Assembly: GCA_035235625.1 (NCBI GenBank)
Contig: CP141141.1
Location: 2,480,001 to 2,544,000, forward strand
Source of the DNA: Saururus chinensis
Lineage: Eukaryota > Streptophyta > Magnoliopsida > Piperales > Saururaceae
Direction: 5' to 3'
DNA length: 64,000 bases
In this document: in pieces, positions 48,632-60,842 of the stretch
Layout of the letters: every line of letters begins with the position of its first letter
How positions within the stretch are numbered: the stretch's first letter is position 1
The notes under the pieces: generated by a model
The model's database searches: none
What the model saw: the letters and a program-made list of their open reading frames with translations, nothing else
Told to the model about the DNA's origin: nothing
Program-made: the position numbers and the translations under genes

Positions 48632-49219
48632 TTAATTATGGAGAGCACCTGAAAGTTGTTCCACATGGAAATTTTTTCTACTTAGTCTCATCTTGGACTG
48701 ATTGACTAAAATAAAACACCTCCGTGTTTCTTGTTTTTGAAGCTCTGATACTTCATTATTTTTCCTGTCTTGCCGACTTGTTGATTTAACCACCTCACAT
48801 TCATGTTTCTGGTGCATTCTAGCTCTGTCCTGCACTTCTTTATTCTTATAACTGCTGAAGGATTCCTTGCTAGTATCTTGTTTCTTAACTTGAACATCAT
48901 CCTTTAAATCTACGACCATCTTTTTATCACTTTCTCCATTAAATCTCTGATCAGCAGTTGAAATCAAATCCAAGCTATTCTGGAAATCACCACCTGAGGA
49001 TGCAGAATAATAAGATGAACTATTCTCAAAATGCCGAGACCCTTCACTCCGGGCCCTTTTATATTTTTCAATAGTCCTAGCTACCACAATGCGGGGATGT
49101 GTGAGAAGGAAACTCACGGGGACCAGTCCTGCGGGAAGTGCAGGTAGGTGATTTACTGCGGCCCCGTTTGCCAGAAGCAGCACAGGAAGGAGACCCACAA
49201 GGCAATATAAAATTTTCAT
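48632..49219 (-). CDS. Hypothetical ORF, 195 aa, doubtful
   Basis: A single open frame with a hydrophobic N-terminus (MKILYCLVGLLPVLLLANGA, signal-peptide-like) and a Lys/Glu/Ser-rich, probably disordered rest. I recognise no family. A TIEKYKRA stretch recalls MADS-box proteins just after the MADS domain, but the following residues do not fit. A potential acceptor (GTGGTAG|CTAGG, near 49082) suggests that an exon plus upstream intron could be giving an accidental continuous frame. No promoter was identified. Given the fragmentary surroundings it is probably not a functional gene. Confidence 0.25.
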   Translation of the reverse strand: MKILYCLVGLLPVLLLANGAAVNHLPALPAGLVPVSFLLTHPRIVVARTIEKYKRARSEGSRHFENSSSYYSASSGGDFQNSLDLISTADQRFNGESDKKMVVDLKDDVQVKKQDTSKESFSSYKNKEVQDRARMHQKHECEVVKSTSRQDRKNNEVSELQKQETRRCFILVNQSKMRLSRKNFHVEQLSGALHN

Positions 49220-49370
49220 TATTTAAAATGCTTGTGTTTTATTTTTGCCCATGTTGTTCTCAATGCTAAAATATTTATTGTTAAAGTTGGGAATAATCTT
49301 TGATTCTAAACTGCTGTCAAATTTTTTATTCGTGTACTTATTTCTGTTTTTTATTTGTCAAATGTTATAG

Positions 49371-51664
49371 GCCGTTTCCATGCATTTGAAAGAGCACATG
49401 TTATGGATCCTAATTCTAATGGCAGGGGAGTTCAACAATTTAAAACTGCTCTCCTTCGGTGACTTGAACAGGTATTCCATCCTTAATTTATAAGTGTTCC
49501 TTACTAAATCAAATGTTTGTAAGTTAAATACTAAAATGTCATGCTCTCCTTGTTTGTCATCTTGTATTTTTTAACTGCAATTACCTCACTGAATTGTTTT
49601 ATGAGATAATGGACTTATATCTGGTGTTAGTATCACCATTTGCCCAGTGGCTTGTTACACTTGCCGACCTACTTTTTACTGTCCTTTGAACTATGTGCAA
49701 TGTTTTTTTATTTTACCTTTCTATGGTTTGCTGTTTCTTTTTGCTTTTCTCTTGTGGTTCTTTTAGGTTTCATTTTTAGCATATTTGTGACGCTTCCTGA
49801 GGATTAAGATGAACAACCAACAATTTCAAGGCACAAAGAAAAGAATGATTTACGGGAGCTTAAATCCTTGTATCATAGATACAAGGACTACATCTGCAAA
49901 TATGGTCGGTATTCTGATTCTGCAAGTAGGTAATAAACCAACAAATACCAACTATTTAGCAGAGGATGATGGTCTATCCTGAAAAGATGTCATCTCTCAA
50001 TCACTTCTTGCAGATGTACAGAGTAGTTGGTGAAAGCATCTGAAATTGCCTGTGTTGTTTGATGTACTGAATATTTTAACATCTGGTATTGGTAATGAGG
50101 TTAGTATCAGGTGCGCAATTTGCTTTTGGTGCATCTTTAATCAGCCTGTTCACCTACTAACCTTGTATGTTGTCCTCCAGTAAAATTTTCTAGGCCATAC
50201 AAGATAGTGAAGATATTTTGAGAAGTTCAATCCCTTACAACATTCTTCCACTTGGTCCAGGTGGTGAACAACGTTCAATTATGCAACTTTATGTCAGAAT
50301 GTCTCTGTTATATATTTCATCATGTGAGTTGATGTTGAGATATATTTTATATATTTGATGTCCTTTATGTGATTTGACCTTCTAATTGATCTCCATTTAA
50401 AATGTAACTCTGTATTTTTATTTTGGATATGCCCTTGCTTCAGATGGCAAATGAATTATACGGAATATTATCTTGTGCACCTGATCCATATACAGGGAAA
50501 AATATTACACCTGTATATGGAGGTGACTCTGAATCTTTTCTGAACAACGTAATTACCCCGCTATACGAAGTCATCTATAAGGTAATTGTATTTGTCTTTC
50601 AAAAAGTACTGTTAGTTTTCTAACCGTTTCCATTGAGATGCTCAGTTGCTCATTTAAAATTGTAGGAGGCTCAAGAGAATAGATATGGTACAGTTGATTA
50701 TTCTAAATGGAGAAACTACGATGCTGAATGAGTATTTCTGGTTGGCAGTCTTCTTCCTTGAACATTGTTTTTTTATCCTCTCTTCACCTTCATAGTATAA
50801 AGGTGAGCTTGGAGAAATTACAATCTTGAGTCTTGTTACTGCGATTTCATAACATCTTCTGTAGTCTCCCTGTCAGGATAAAGATGAGCTTGCCACAAAT
50901 GAAGGCCATGATCCAAAATGGTTAGGAAAGACCAATTTTGTTGAGATTCGTTCTATTTGGCACTTATTCAGAAGCTTTGAAAGAATGTGGGTTTTATTCA
51001 TTCTTGCCCTTCAGGTATGCCAGAATTATTAGAAGGTGATGACTGGTTACACACTATCACTGCTAATTCTAGTCACTGTTGACATTTTTTGTTGATTCAC
51101 AGACAATGATAATAATGGCATGGCATGATAGGGGATCTCTGTTGCAGTTATTTGATGCAGTTGTATTTGAGGATATTAGTCTCATTCAGGGTAATGTATC
51201 GTCAAATGATTATGGTCATCTTAAAATTTACCATCCTTGTGTGTGGGAGTTTTTGTTATGTCCAGTTATTTAACAGAAAAAAGGTGCTATATATTACTGA
51301 GATTTGCTTTCCACTTGCAGTGAGCCTAGACATTGCTTTCATGTGGAAAGCACGGAAGACCATGAACCTCTCTCAGACACTCAGATATTTTATGAAGCTT
51401 ATTACTGCTGCAACATGGACAGTTATTCTTTCCGTTTATTATGCCAGTTCTAAGGAAAAGTCCACTTGCTCTATGAAAGTTTACTGGAGTGGAGCTGGAC
51501 AGCTATGTATTTCAGCATACATGTTTCTGGTTTTAATGTACTTGATAAGTAATGCCATTGCAGTGGTGTTATTTTTGGTCCCTGCAGTCAATATCTACAT
51601 GGAAACCTCAAATAGTTGGATTTTCTCCATGCATTACAAGAAAGCTCACCATAAGATACATTGA
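49371..51664 (+). pseudogene. Callose synthase (GSL/CalS) fragment with introns
   Basis: Callose synthases make beta-1,3-glucan from UDP-glucose at the plasma membrane. Nine exon-like blocks with GT-AG borders: 49371-49471 (RFHAFERAHVMDPNSNGRGV), 49809-49929, 50014-50099, about 50181-50294 (IPYNILPLGPGG), 50444-50581 (MANELYGIL...GGDSESFLNNVITPLYEV), 50666-50749 (YSKWRNYDA), 50877-51014 (KTNFVEIRSIWHLFRSFERM), 51103-51190 (TMIIMAWHDRG) and 51321-51664 (membrane segments). Only the N-terminal half is present. The ~180-residue stretch normally between YNILPL and MANELYG is missing, and so is the catalytic glucan synthase domain. Defects: TGA at 49460-49462, TAG near 50192, a frameshift in 50014-50099, and a 2-base loss after NYD near 50718. 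Introns are retained. Confidence 0.9.
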
Positions 51665-51914
51665 GCTTATCATTTGAATGACATTTTCTATCCAACTAAA
51701 TGTAATTCTTTTCCTTGGTAAACCGAATGACGATTTGTCATTTTTTTGCCCTGAATGATGATTCGTCATTTTTTTTTTTGCCCTGAATGATTATTTGTCA
51801 TTTTTTTATATTTTTGAAGTACAATTTGTAGTTGTATTTCATTTATTCTATCACAAACGACTGGGCTTTCAATCCACTCAAAAATTGAAGTTTTAGTCAA
51901 ATCTTTTATTTTCC
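51665..51914. other. No gene recognised
   Basis: AT-rich sequence after the callose synthase fragment, with three short tandem copies of a TGATTTGTCATTTTTTTGCCCTGAA-like unit written here only by its core GAATGATNATTTGTCATTTT (51726-51805). Confidence 0.6.
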
Positions 51915-53935
51915 TTGTTGATATGATAGACATCTACTGAAATATGTACAATGGATTAAAGACGGCCACAAAGAGCTAATCAAAACTCTCTTCGATACAT
52001 AAACTGCATAGATATATATAAATTATATATTTTTAATACAGATTTAATCACTTGTTCTTGTTTCTAACAATCGTGTAACTATTTTAATTTTTATATTTTA
52101 ATATTAACTTCATGGTTTAATTATGAGATAATATAACCTTATTACGCAATGAATATATTACAATATTTTTAATTTATTATTTTACCCATCAATAATTTTT
52201 AATTATAAGATAATATAACCTTATTATGCAATGAATATATCCATGCATGATGTTGAATCTTAGTCTAATGGCTCATGATGAATTGGTGCATTTACTTTTT
52301 TAACCCAAACAACTATTTCGGTTAGATTCTAGTTTCATGTGATTCATCACATCCACACCAATCTAAAAACTAACATTTAAAGTATGACAAATGTGTGAAA
52401 TTTTTAAAAAAATAAAATTTAAAGTATTTAGATCATTTTAATCTTTTTTTATATATTTTACTCCTCGTGCCTGTGGTTTATAAAACAATGTTAATCACTA
52501 GTTCTTGTTTCTCACATTCGTGTAACTATTTTAATTTTTATATTTCAATATTAACTTCACAATGGATATGATAGATGTCTACTGAAACATGTGCAATGGA
52601 TTAAAGACGGCTGCAAAGAGCTAGTCAAAACTCTCTTCAAGACATAAACTGCATAGATATATATAAATTACATATTTTTAATATAGATTTAATCACTTGT
52701 TCTTGTTTCTGACAATCATGTAACTATTTAAATTTTTATATTTCAATATTAACTTCACGGTTTAATTGTAAGATAATATAACATTATTATGCAATAAATA
52801 TATTATAATATTTTTAATTTAATTTATTTTCCCTGTTGATATGATAGATGTTTACTGAAATATGTACAATGGATTAAAGACGGCTACAAAGAGCTAGTCA
52901 AAACTCTCTTTAAGGGGCTATTTGGGTACTGAATCGTGAGAAGATTCAGCCGATTCAGTGTCAATTCAGCACTGAATTATCAGAATCTTGTTTGTGTACT
53001 GAAGCTGCGCTGAATTAAAAATTCAGCACTGTAGTTAGATTCAGGCCGTTTCAGCCTGAATCAAGCCTGAATCACTGAATCACCTCATGAGGTGATTCAA
53101 TCTCCTAATCACCGTTTTAAATATTACAGATTCTATATTTTTCAATGGTTATCGTTCATATCGATTGGAGCCTCGACAAACATGCAATATAGGTAGGGCC
53201 CACTTTAAAAATTCAAAATTACCTGCCCTTGTGGGATATTGTTTGATAGAGCTTGAATTTAGAAGTGTAATGGTACCAAGAACGTGCATATCCGAGTTCG
53301 AGAGAGAGAGTTAGAGGTGTTTAAAGTTTTAAGACTAGGTTTGACATGACATCTGAATTTATTTTAACAAATTCTATAGCCAAACGTAATTCATAATCAG
53401 CGGTAAATTTACTGAATTGAATCGCTACTGAATTAATTCAGTACCCAAACGACCCCTAAGACATAAACTGCATAGATATATATAAATTACATATTTTTAA
53501 TACAGATTTAATCACTTGTTCTTGTTTCTAACAATCGTGTAACTATTTAAATTTTTATATTTCAATATTAACTTCACAATTTAATTGTAAGATAATATAA
53601 CATTATTACACAATGAATATATTATAATATTTTTAATTTAATTTATTTTCCCTGTTGATATGATAGATGTCTACTGAAATATGTACAATGGATTAAAGAC
53701 GGCTGCAAAGAGCTAGTCAAAACTCTCTTCAAGACATAAACTGCATAGATATATATATAAATTACATATTTTTAATACAGATTTAATCGCTTGTTCTTGT
53801 TTATGACAATTGTGTAACTATTTAAATATTTATCTTTCAATATTAACTTCACGGTTTAATTATAAGATAATATAACATTATTACGCAATGAATATATTAT
53901 AATATTTTTAATTTAATTTATTTTCCCTATTGTTT
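51915..53935. repeat. ~270-bp tandem repeat array
   Basis: Four to five direct copies of a ~270-bp AT-rich unit with ATGTACAATGGATTAAAGAC, AAACTGCATAGATATATATA and CACTTGTTCTTGTTTCT. Copies lie at about 51920-52195, a partial one at 52490-52560, then 52563-52823, 52834-52913 plus 53457-53650 (split by a MITE), and 53655-53935. A non-repeat spacer sits at 52240-52480. No coding potential. Confidence 0.88.
52914..53456. mobile_element. Tourist-like MITE (PIF/Harbinger type)
   Basis: A 543-bp element with ends GGGGCTATTTGGGTACTGAA and, reverse-complemented, GGGGTCGTTTGGGTACTGAA. It is flanked by TAA on both sides (52911-52913, 53457-53459). A TAA duplication with GGGGC-TTTGG ends is typical of Tourist/Harbinger MITEs. 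The interrupted 270-bp repeat unit is restored when the element is removed. The middle contains GTAATGGTACCAAGAACGTG, similar to a segment of the solo LTR near 16480-16500. Confidence 0.9.
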
Positions 53936-54168
53936 CAACCATGCATCATATATATCTTGATCTCACAAATGGTTGAGGATCATTTTAAATATTTTTATTA
54001 TATATTTTATTAGGCATGCAGGTGGTTTACAACTGACCAATGAATAGACTAGACCCGATTTACATTTTGGATTGGGCTGGCAAGGTTCTTTAGTTTTTGA
54101 GGCACATCGGAGTCATAGTGACCTGCCCAGCTAAACCGCTAACCGGCCGACCCTAATCAAATTAGTTC
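53936..54168. other. No gene recognised
   Basis: AT-rich sequence between the tandem array and the next MITE. No frame or repeat of note. Confidence 0.6.
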
Positions 54169-54176
54169 CCCTAACA

Positions 54177-54559
54177 TAGGGCTGCTTCTCAGGTGGGTTA
54201 AATCGGGTTTCACATGACTCAACCCGAGATATGAACTGAAATTTGTAGACCCGACTCTACCCGAAATCAGATCTAAAAAACTCAAGAACCAAATTAGGAA
54301 CAAAGATTCTATCTTCGTCGGGCCGGTTTCAATAATTTAGACCAATTTGACATCATATTAAATTAATTTTATCTATAAAAATATTATAAAAATTTATATA
54401 ACCAAGGTTAAATATAATTTCATAAGTTAATTAGGAATTTGGGTTAGTTCGATTCGATTCTTGGGATTTTACAACCCAACCTGAGATAGGACCCAACCCG
54501 AACCAGCACAGGTCAGTTCCATCTAGATCGATTTGTGTCTGGTTTTCAATACAGCCCTA
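54177..54559. mobile_element. hAT-like MITE
   Basis: A 383-bp element with short terminal inverted repeats TAGGGCTG / CAGCCCTA. The flanks are CCCTAACA (54169-54176) and TCCTAACA (54560-54567), a 7-of-8 target duplication. The inside is rich in GGGTT and ACCCGA motifs in both orientations. No coding capacity. Confidence 0.75.
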
Positions 54560-54873
54560 TCCTAACATTTAAAATAATGTACGCGCAAGAATCAACTTGG
54601 TAAGGTTTTTAAGGTAAGGTTTTTATTTTTACATTAAACCAACCCGCACTTACGTAGGCCAACCCACACAGCCCCTGCTTGAACTGCCCGACCCCGTAAC
54701 CAATTGAGGAGATGAATGCAAATGCCCACATTCACGCGCACGTTTGGTTTCACTCTCCCACCAGACATCCTTCCACCCGAGATACTCGCCATGGATCGTC
54801 TAATTTCTCTACACAATATAGATCTTCTCAAAATGGTTAAGACTCATCATCACCTCCGATCCCTATTTCTTGT

Positions 54874-54957
54874 AGCGTGGAGTCGCTTTGCTCCGTCTGC
54901 GAGAAATGACCTTCGAAACGTGGAGTCGCTTTGCTCCCGTTGCGAGAAATGACCTCC
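54874..54957. repeat. ~40-bp tandem repeat at LTR insertion site
   Basis: Two copies of a unit with CGTGGAGTCGCTTTGCTCC and GCGAGAAATGACC. A third copy starts at 59880 on the far side of the family-A LTR (AGCGTGGAGTCGCTTTGCTC), so the LTR inserted in or next to a short tandem array. Confidence 0.88.
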
Positions 54958-54962
54958 GATTT

Positions 54963-57900
54963 TGTAACGCCTGAGATTTTGATACATTTTCCTCAAAATT
55001 TACGGAAATTTTTTTGCAATATAACTGCTATAAATCGGAGAAAATGACGAATACGAAACCTAATAAAACAATTTTATAATTTGAAACATCACACCAAATT
55101 TTCCATACAATTTTTTTCTCATTCGATTAACCATCGTACGACCAAAGCAAATATCCTCAGGCGCTACTCGAAAACAACCGTACGAATAAATTCCTATGAT
55201 CATAGACTTTAAATACAAAACTCTCCCAGGCATCCCTAAGTACAAGTCCCATAACAATCCATAGTCTAATCCAAACTAAAGTCCAAAAAGAATAAACATC
55301 TTAATTCTTGTCTCACCCAATGCATTAGAACGTGGCACAAATAAACTCGCAGTGAGTCAAGTATATACCTGAGTCAACGGGAATCAATCCACCGTTGAAA
55401 TGAGCATCCATCTCTAGGAGCTCTCCATCACAAACCTGCAAATGCCTCCCGAACAACGAGGCTAAAAAAGTAGGGTAATGAGTATTTTCATACTCAGTAG
55501 GAAAATACCCAGTAGGGGAGTTCTAAATAATGAACTCAATAAATCTATACATAGACGCTTTCATGCAACTCAAACATGAAGCACTCAAGCATATAAATAT
55601 CATGCTCATACGCATACAATCAATGCCAAAAACATACTAAATGCACCATCGTGCCAAAAACATACCAAATGCACCATCGTGCCAAAGTCATACCATCAAA
55701 CAAAACTTATACAAACACCCTTATCCAGGGTCTTACAAACTTACTCGTACCATCGTACGCATACTCATACAACCTACACATACTTGTACGACCTTACTCG
55801 TACAATCATATACTTACTCGTACGACCTTACTCGTACATCTTACACTTACTCGTACGACCTTACTCGTACACCTTACACTTACTGTCTTACTCAGAAGCA
55901 TATTCTTACAGTCTTACTCATACTCTTACAGTCGTGCTCATACTCATACTCTTACAGTCTTGCTCATACTCATACTCTTATAGTCATGCTCATACTCATA
56001 CTCATACTCTTACAATCGTACTCATACTCTCACAGACATACACATACTATCGACCACTAAAGCTCATTACAACTAATAAGCTCTAGTGTCGAAAAGGAAA
56101 AGAATGCCACAAGGGCATCACCTTAACCTCCGGGGAGTGACTGGATGTCATGGACTTTTCCGAAGGTAAGGCACACCAGTGCTCATGGGGCACAGGATCA
56201 AACAGGTAAGACTAGGTCCATGATACTACTTACCTGAGCGCGCAAACATAAACACCCACACATAAGGGGTCATATAGTTGCCCACCGTAATGGGTCTTAT
56301 AGTGCCAAAGAATTGCCCACCATAATGGGTCTTATAGTGCTAATGCCACTCTTGGGAAGAATCATACAGTGCCACTCTTGGGCGGAAATCATACAGCGCT
56401 CTCAATAGAGCATCAAACGTCTGGGCTTAATACAGCACACAGACCAAATCGAAAGCATATATCGCTCTCAACAGAGCATCAGATGTCTAGGGCTTCATAC
56501 AGCACACAGACTAAATCGGAAACATACATCGCTCTCAACAGAGCAACAGACGTCTGGTGCTCTATACAGCACACAGACAATATCCCGCAGGATAAACACC
56601 ATGGCAAGACATGATAAATGCTCAGCTGACTCATTATCAGCTAGCTCAAACACGGAACTTAATCCGCTGAACCCTCAAATCTTAAACTCACATCGCTATC
56701 ATTAGCTGTGCTTATAATTCAAGTTTGAATTAAGTAAATTATGTGGTACAATTATGCCACACAAGCACTCAAATGTACCGTGCTCCACTGATCAAACCAA
56801 AGCTAAGCCCGATCTAAAACCCTAGTTCGTCAGGGCAGCAGACTTCGCTTAACCTGTCCATATCACAACAAAACTCACCGTACACCAAAATCTTACAATC
56901 TTACATACTCCGTCATCCCCTTATGGCCAAATCATCTTACACTGACATCATCAAGCTAAGCTCCTCAGAGCCAAACCCAATTGTCACCCTCTTACTAATA
57001 ATACCTTACTTATTGAGCTTACTTTTCAATTCATAATTTGTACATTATGCTTATACAATTATGCACACTCTTACTGTATGACAAACCCCCAACATATGCT
57101 CTGATACAAACCAAACAAACCGCTCCAATCCTTGCCCATCATACTCATATCCTTTGTCCTCCGTCATACGCTTACACATCCACATCCATATCCAAATCCA
57201 GACGAAAGCTTTGTCACCTCTTACTGTCCATCGCCCATACTTCTGCCCACATATACTTATGCATATCCATAGCATAGGCCAATAGCCATCATACATACGT
57301 ATGCCTATCACACATATGTATAACATACACGTACTTTCATACATAGCTTACTATCATACTCGCTAGCCATCACTAGCGCATACATACGCATCTATACTTG
57401 CAACATACCCACAAACTCGCTAGCCATCACTAGCACATACTCAAACAACATATGAAGCTTGCCCACAAACACGCTATCCATTACTAGCACATACATCATA
57501 CACATACGTAGCACACTAACATATTCGCTAGCCATCACTAGCGCATACATCATACACATACGTACAACATACTTACAACTCACATACATCTCATTTGAAT
57601 TTCAATGAGGCATAAGTCATTCTCTTACATCATGCAAACAAATCATGATTTAATATCCAAAACATGGAATCATACAATCCTAGCATGTTGTTATTCATTC
57701 AAAGCATGCTATCATGAAATTACGAGTTCAATGCTCCCCTACCTCGTAATCATGACGTTCGATGGCGAGCACATGACGGTGGTGGCGTCAGCGGCGGAGT
57801 TAGCGGCCAAAGGCATTGCCTATCTGAGAGAGCTTCTGTCATCTCAAGGATTTTAGGAAGTGCCATAAACAATCACGACCAAACAGGGTGTTAGAAGTCA

Positions 57901-59873
57901 ATACGGCAATATCCGTGATCCACGACGGCACACTAGGGGAGGCCGGGAGAAAGGTCGTGCCAACAAGTGGCAGGTGAGACCAAAGGTTCAGGCATACACA
58001 CTAAAATTCGACTGGTGGTTGAACAATACACAACCGGTCACAATACATCAAAATCGGCCATGGACAGCACCCAACGGCGTCGATTTCGCATTTACAAGGG
58101 CCCACAAAAGGGCGGAGGGCATGGGGAGACACTCAAGAACATAGGAGAGGTGGAGGAGAGCTATGTGTCAACTCCACTCGGTGGCAAAGCCGGCCGATGG
58201 TCAGGCGGCGCAAAAGCGGCGCCTAAGCCCTAAACCGCACACACGGCTACAAACTCACGCAACCCAAAGGGGCGGGGAAGAGGGCTGAACGGAGACGACC
58301 CAAGGCCCACAAAAGACCGACAGGGCTAAGGCCCTAGTGGTGGCCAATCAAAGCGGCAATATCGCCGATCACTACCCACAACCAAAACTAATGGTGCGGG
58401 TAGCTGTGCATCTCGCACGGCAGAGGGCAAGGGAAAAGTTCAGGGTCGTGCAAAGGCCATGAGGCCGTCACTAGCCAAGGCCTGTGCAGGTGAACTCATC
58501 CACCTTCGGTCAAGGTAGGTCATACAAATTCTTGCCAAAGGCCGTCCGGTACCGACGGCATAAAATGGGCAAGAAGGTCAACGGGCAAATATGCTTGTGA
58601 AGCGGAACTAGTTGCGGCTACGGGCCGCAAGGCTGAACAAGGCCAGGAGGGGTGGCCCACTGGCATCACTGGGCCAGGGCGGAGCTGGACAAAGGTTCGC
58701 TAAGTCAAGTCTGGCATCCGACTGACGGCGGTAGTCACAACGTCCAAAACGGACATAGACCAAAAACAGGGGATGACCGATCTAAGCAAAGGAGAGTCGG
58801 AGGGGACGGAAGCTGGACTGGTCCGGGTGGGGCCATCCCTGGACCGGGGCGGAGCCTACGGTGGTCAAGTCACCCTCACCCGCCAACGATGGTGGTGCCA
58901 ACTCATTGGAAATCGAATCACAGTAAGGGCAAAATGCACTGGCCGAAGTAGAGGATGGCAGAGGAGATGGAACTGGGCTGGGTGGAGTGGTCCATAGCCT
59001 TCGCTGAACCAAGGCGAGGCTGGAGCAAGGTCAAGTCGGTCGTGGCTCACCGCCGGCGGCCTCCATTTCACCAAAACAGAGCGCCGGCGGAAAAACAAGG
59101 CATAGGGGGGAAAAGACTGGGGCAGCGGAGCTAAGGCCCATGGGGCCGGGAGGGTGGCCCATCATTGTCATTGGACCAAGGCGAGTCAGACTGGGCACAG
59201 CCGGGCCGTCCAACGGCGGCCGAAGCCGGCCGGCGAGTTCAATCGAAAGGGGCGGAAAAACAGAGACCGAAGGGAAAAATGGAGCGGGACGGCGGAGGAG
59301 GCCAAGTGGGGCCGGGAGGGGTGTCCTCCTGCTGTCGCCAGCCCCTTGTGGAGCTGTGGCCGGCCGGCCAGCCCTTGGCGGCCCACGGCGGCGGCGGTAC
59401 ACACAAAACATAGATGAGAGAGGCAAACCGGGGAGAAGGCGGCGCGGCCATGGGCGGCCTGGGCAATGGCCCCTTGGCGTCGCACCGCCGGGGCAGAACT
59501 GGCAGTGGTGGCCCGGTGTCCCGCTGGCGGCCACCGGTCACCGGAGAAGAGAACGAATGGGGCGGGGTGGCTGTCTTCCAGCCAGTTCTGGATCGGGCTC
59601 GGCCGAGCCCGAGCCTTTTCTTATTTTTTTTTCTTTTTTTTCCACTTATATCCCCATCACATGCTTACCTCATTGGTTATGCGTCGTACTTCCAAAAATC
59701 GCACCGTAAGCGCGCAGCAAGGCCCGCAGCCTGCGATTGAGCCCCACACCTGACTCTACACGTATAAATATGGGAGAAAATATATAAATACGAATACGCT
59801 AAAGCGTAACATTTTCCCACCGAAAATGACCAGAAAAATCTCAGAAAATTGTCGAAAAATCAGGGACATTACA
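54963..59873. mobile_element. Complete 4.9-kb solo LTR, family A
   Basis: It starts TGTAACGCCTGAGATTTT and ends ATCAGGGACATTACA, flanked by perfect GATTT duplications (54958-54962, 59874-59878). It is 4911 bp and inverted relative to 5047-16184. Internal minisatellites: CTTACTCGTAC and CATACTCTTACAGTC units at 55735-56050, three ~75-bp units with AGCACACAGAC at 56395-56585, and CTCGCTAGCCATCACTAGC units at 57355-57545. A GC-rich, CpG-rich block occupies about 57720-59620, then a TATA-like TATAAATATGG at 59763. No retrotransposon domain occurs in any frame. The open frames seen (for example 59031-59709) follow base composition. Confidence 0.93.
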
Positions 59874-59878
59874 GATTT

Positions 59879-60104
59879 ATAGCGTGGAGTCGCTTTGCTC
59901 CCTCTACAAGAAACCCTCTGTGAGAAACCCTATGCTTGAAGTCATCATATCCATCTTTCTCTGCGTCTCTCAGGTATGGATACAATCGATTGCATAATCT
60001 GCTCCATTTTTAGTTCTCTGTTTGATCAGAATTGATTAATAGTGTTAGACCTGAATATTTGTAATGAATACAAAAAAGAGGGATTATTTTTGCAAAAAAG
60101 GAAA
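59879..60104. other. Right flank of LTR insertion, no gene
   Basis: Contains the third copy of the ~40-bp repeat, then leader-like sequence ending in a possible donor (TCTCAG|GTATGG near 59975). It may be a decayed first exon; no protein was recognised. Confidence 0.4.
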
Positions 60105-60220
60105 TAAGACAGCAGAAACTAAGAATTGTCATCTTCAACAGTACAATTTCTTTCTTATCCAGGTAGGTAGGAATAAGGGGATTAATTAAATTATACTTCT
60201 TTTTATTGACACATTAGCAA
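60105..60220. repeat. Left arm of imperfect inverted repeat around LRR fragment
   Basis: GGGGATTAATTAAATTATAC and the adjoining TTCTTTTTATTGACAC are the reverse complement of 62299-62335. The similarity continues in weaker form (GTCATCTTCAACAGTACAAT against 62346-62390). The arms are about 90 bp, separated by ~2.1 kb. Confidence 0.75.
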
Positions 60221-60319
60221 CTGTAATTCCATTGTGGGACAGGTACTTTTGACATAGAGATAATTTTAATATGTGATTTTGAAGTTTGGATATGTTAAAA
60301 AGATCTCCAGGTAGGTAGG

Positions 60320-60500
60320 ATTTGTTATCTTATAAATATTTTCTAAGACATTGATAGTTATTTGGCTGTTAGGTAAGATTAGTGTATGATGGTTAACCAT
60401 ATATCAGGTGAATTCCTTTGCCGTTCGGTAAAATTAATGTATGACGGTTAACCATATATTTTCTAAGACATTGATAGTTACTTGGCTGTTAGATAATTCA
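60320..60500. repeat. Short tandem duplication
   Basis: Units with TTTTCTAAGACATTGATAGT and GGCTGTTAG, and with ATGTATGACGGTTAACCATA, occur twice each. Confidence 0.8.
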
Positions 60501-60842
60501 TTGAGATGTATGAGATATTTTTCATAAACACCTAAACACAAATGCATTAACATTTTTTTCCTCTCTTTTATTAAATTCATTGTGAAAAAAATTACGAATA
60601 TAATTAGTATTCTAGTTGTATTGAGCTAATTGGCATGTTGTAGAACCTTTTTGTTTTCCATATGTTATTTGTATTGTTGAACTCTTTTATATTGTAAGTA
60701 GTTACATAAAAAGGTGGACCACCTTGTATGCTTCTCACTAGTTAGAAACTATGACCCTGTAATTTTTTGACCCATATATAGTGAGACTACTTCTCATAAC
60801 AGTGTGGAATTTGCCTAGCGTGTGAAGTTAAAAATTATAATT

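Noticed and set aside
48990..49085. MADS-box gene fragment suggested by TIEKYKRA
   Set aside because: Residues after the motif do not fit a MADS I or K region; the match is too short.
55641..56086. Overlapping frames rich in Tyr-Ser and Thr-His
   Set aside because: They are translations of the CTTACTCGTAC-type minisatellite in the family-A LTR; three overlapping frames are all open.
59031..59753. Long Pro/Arg/Gly-rich frames on both strands
   Set aside because: The GC-rich LTR block has few stops; the frames are not shared with the homologous copy at 5128-5996 and show no domain.
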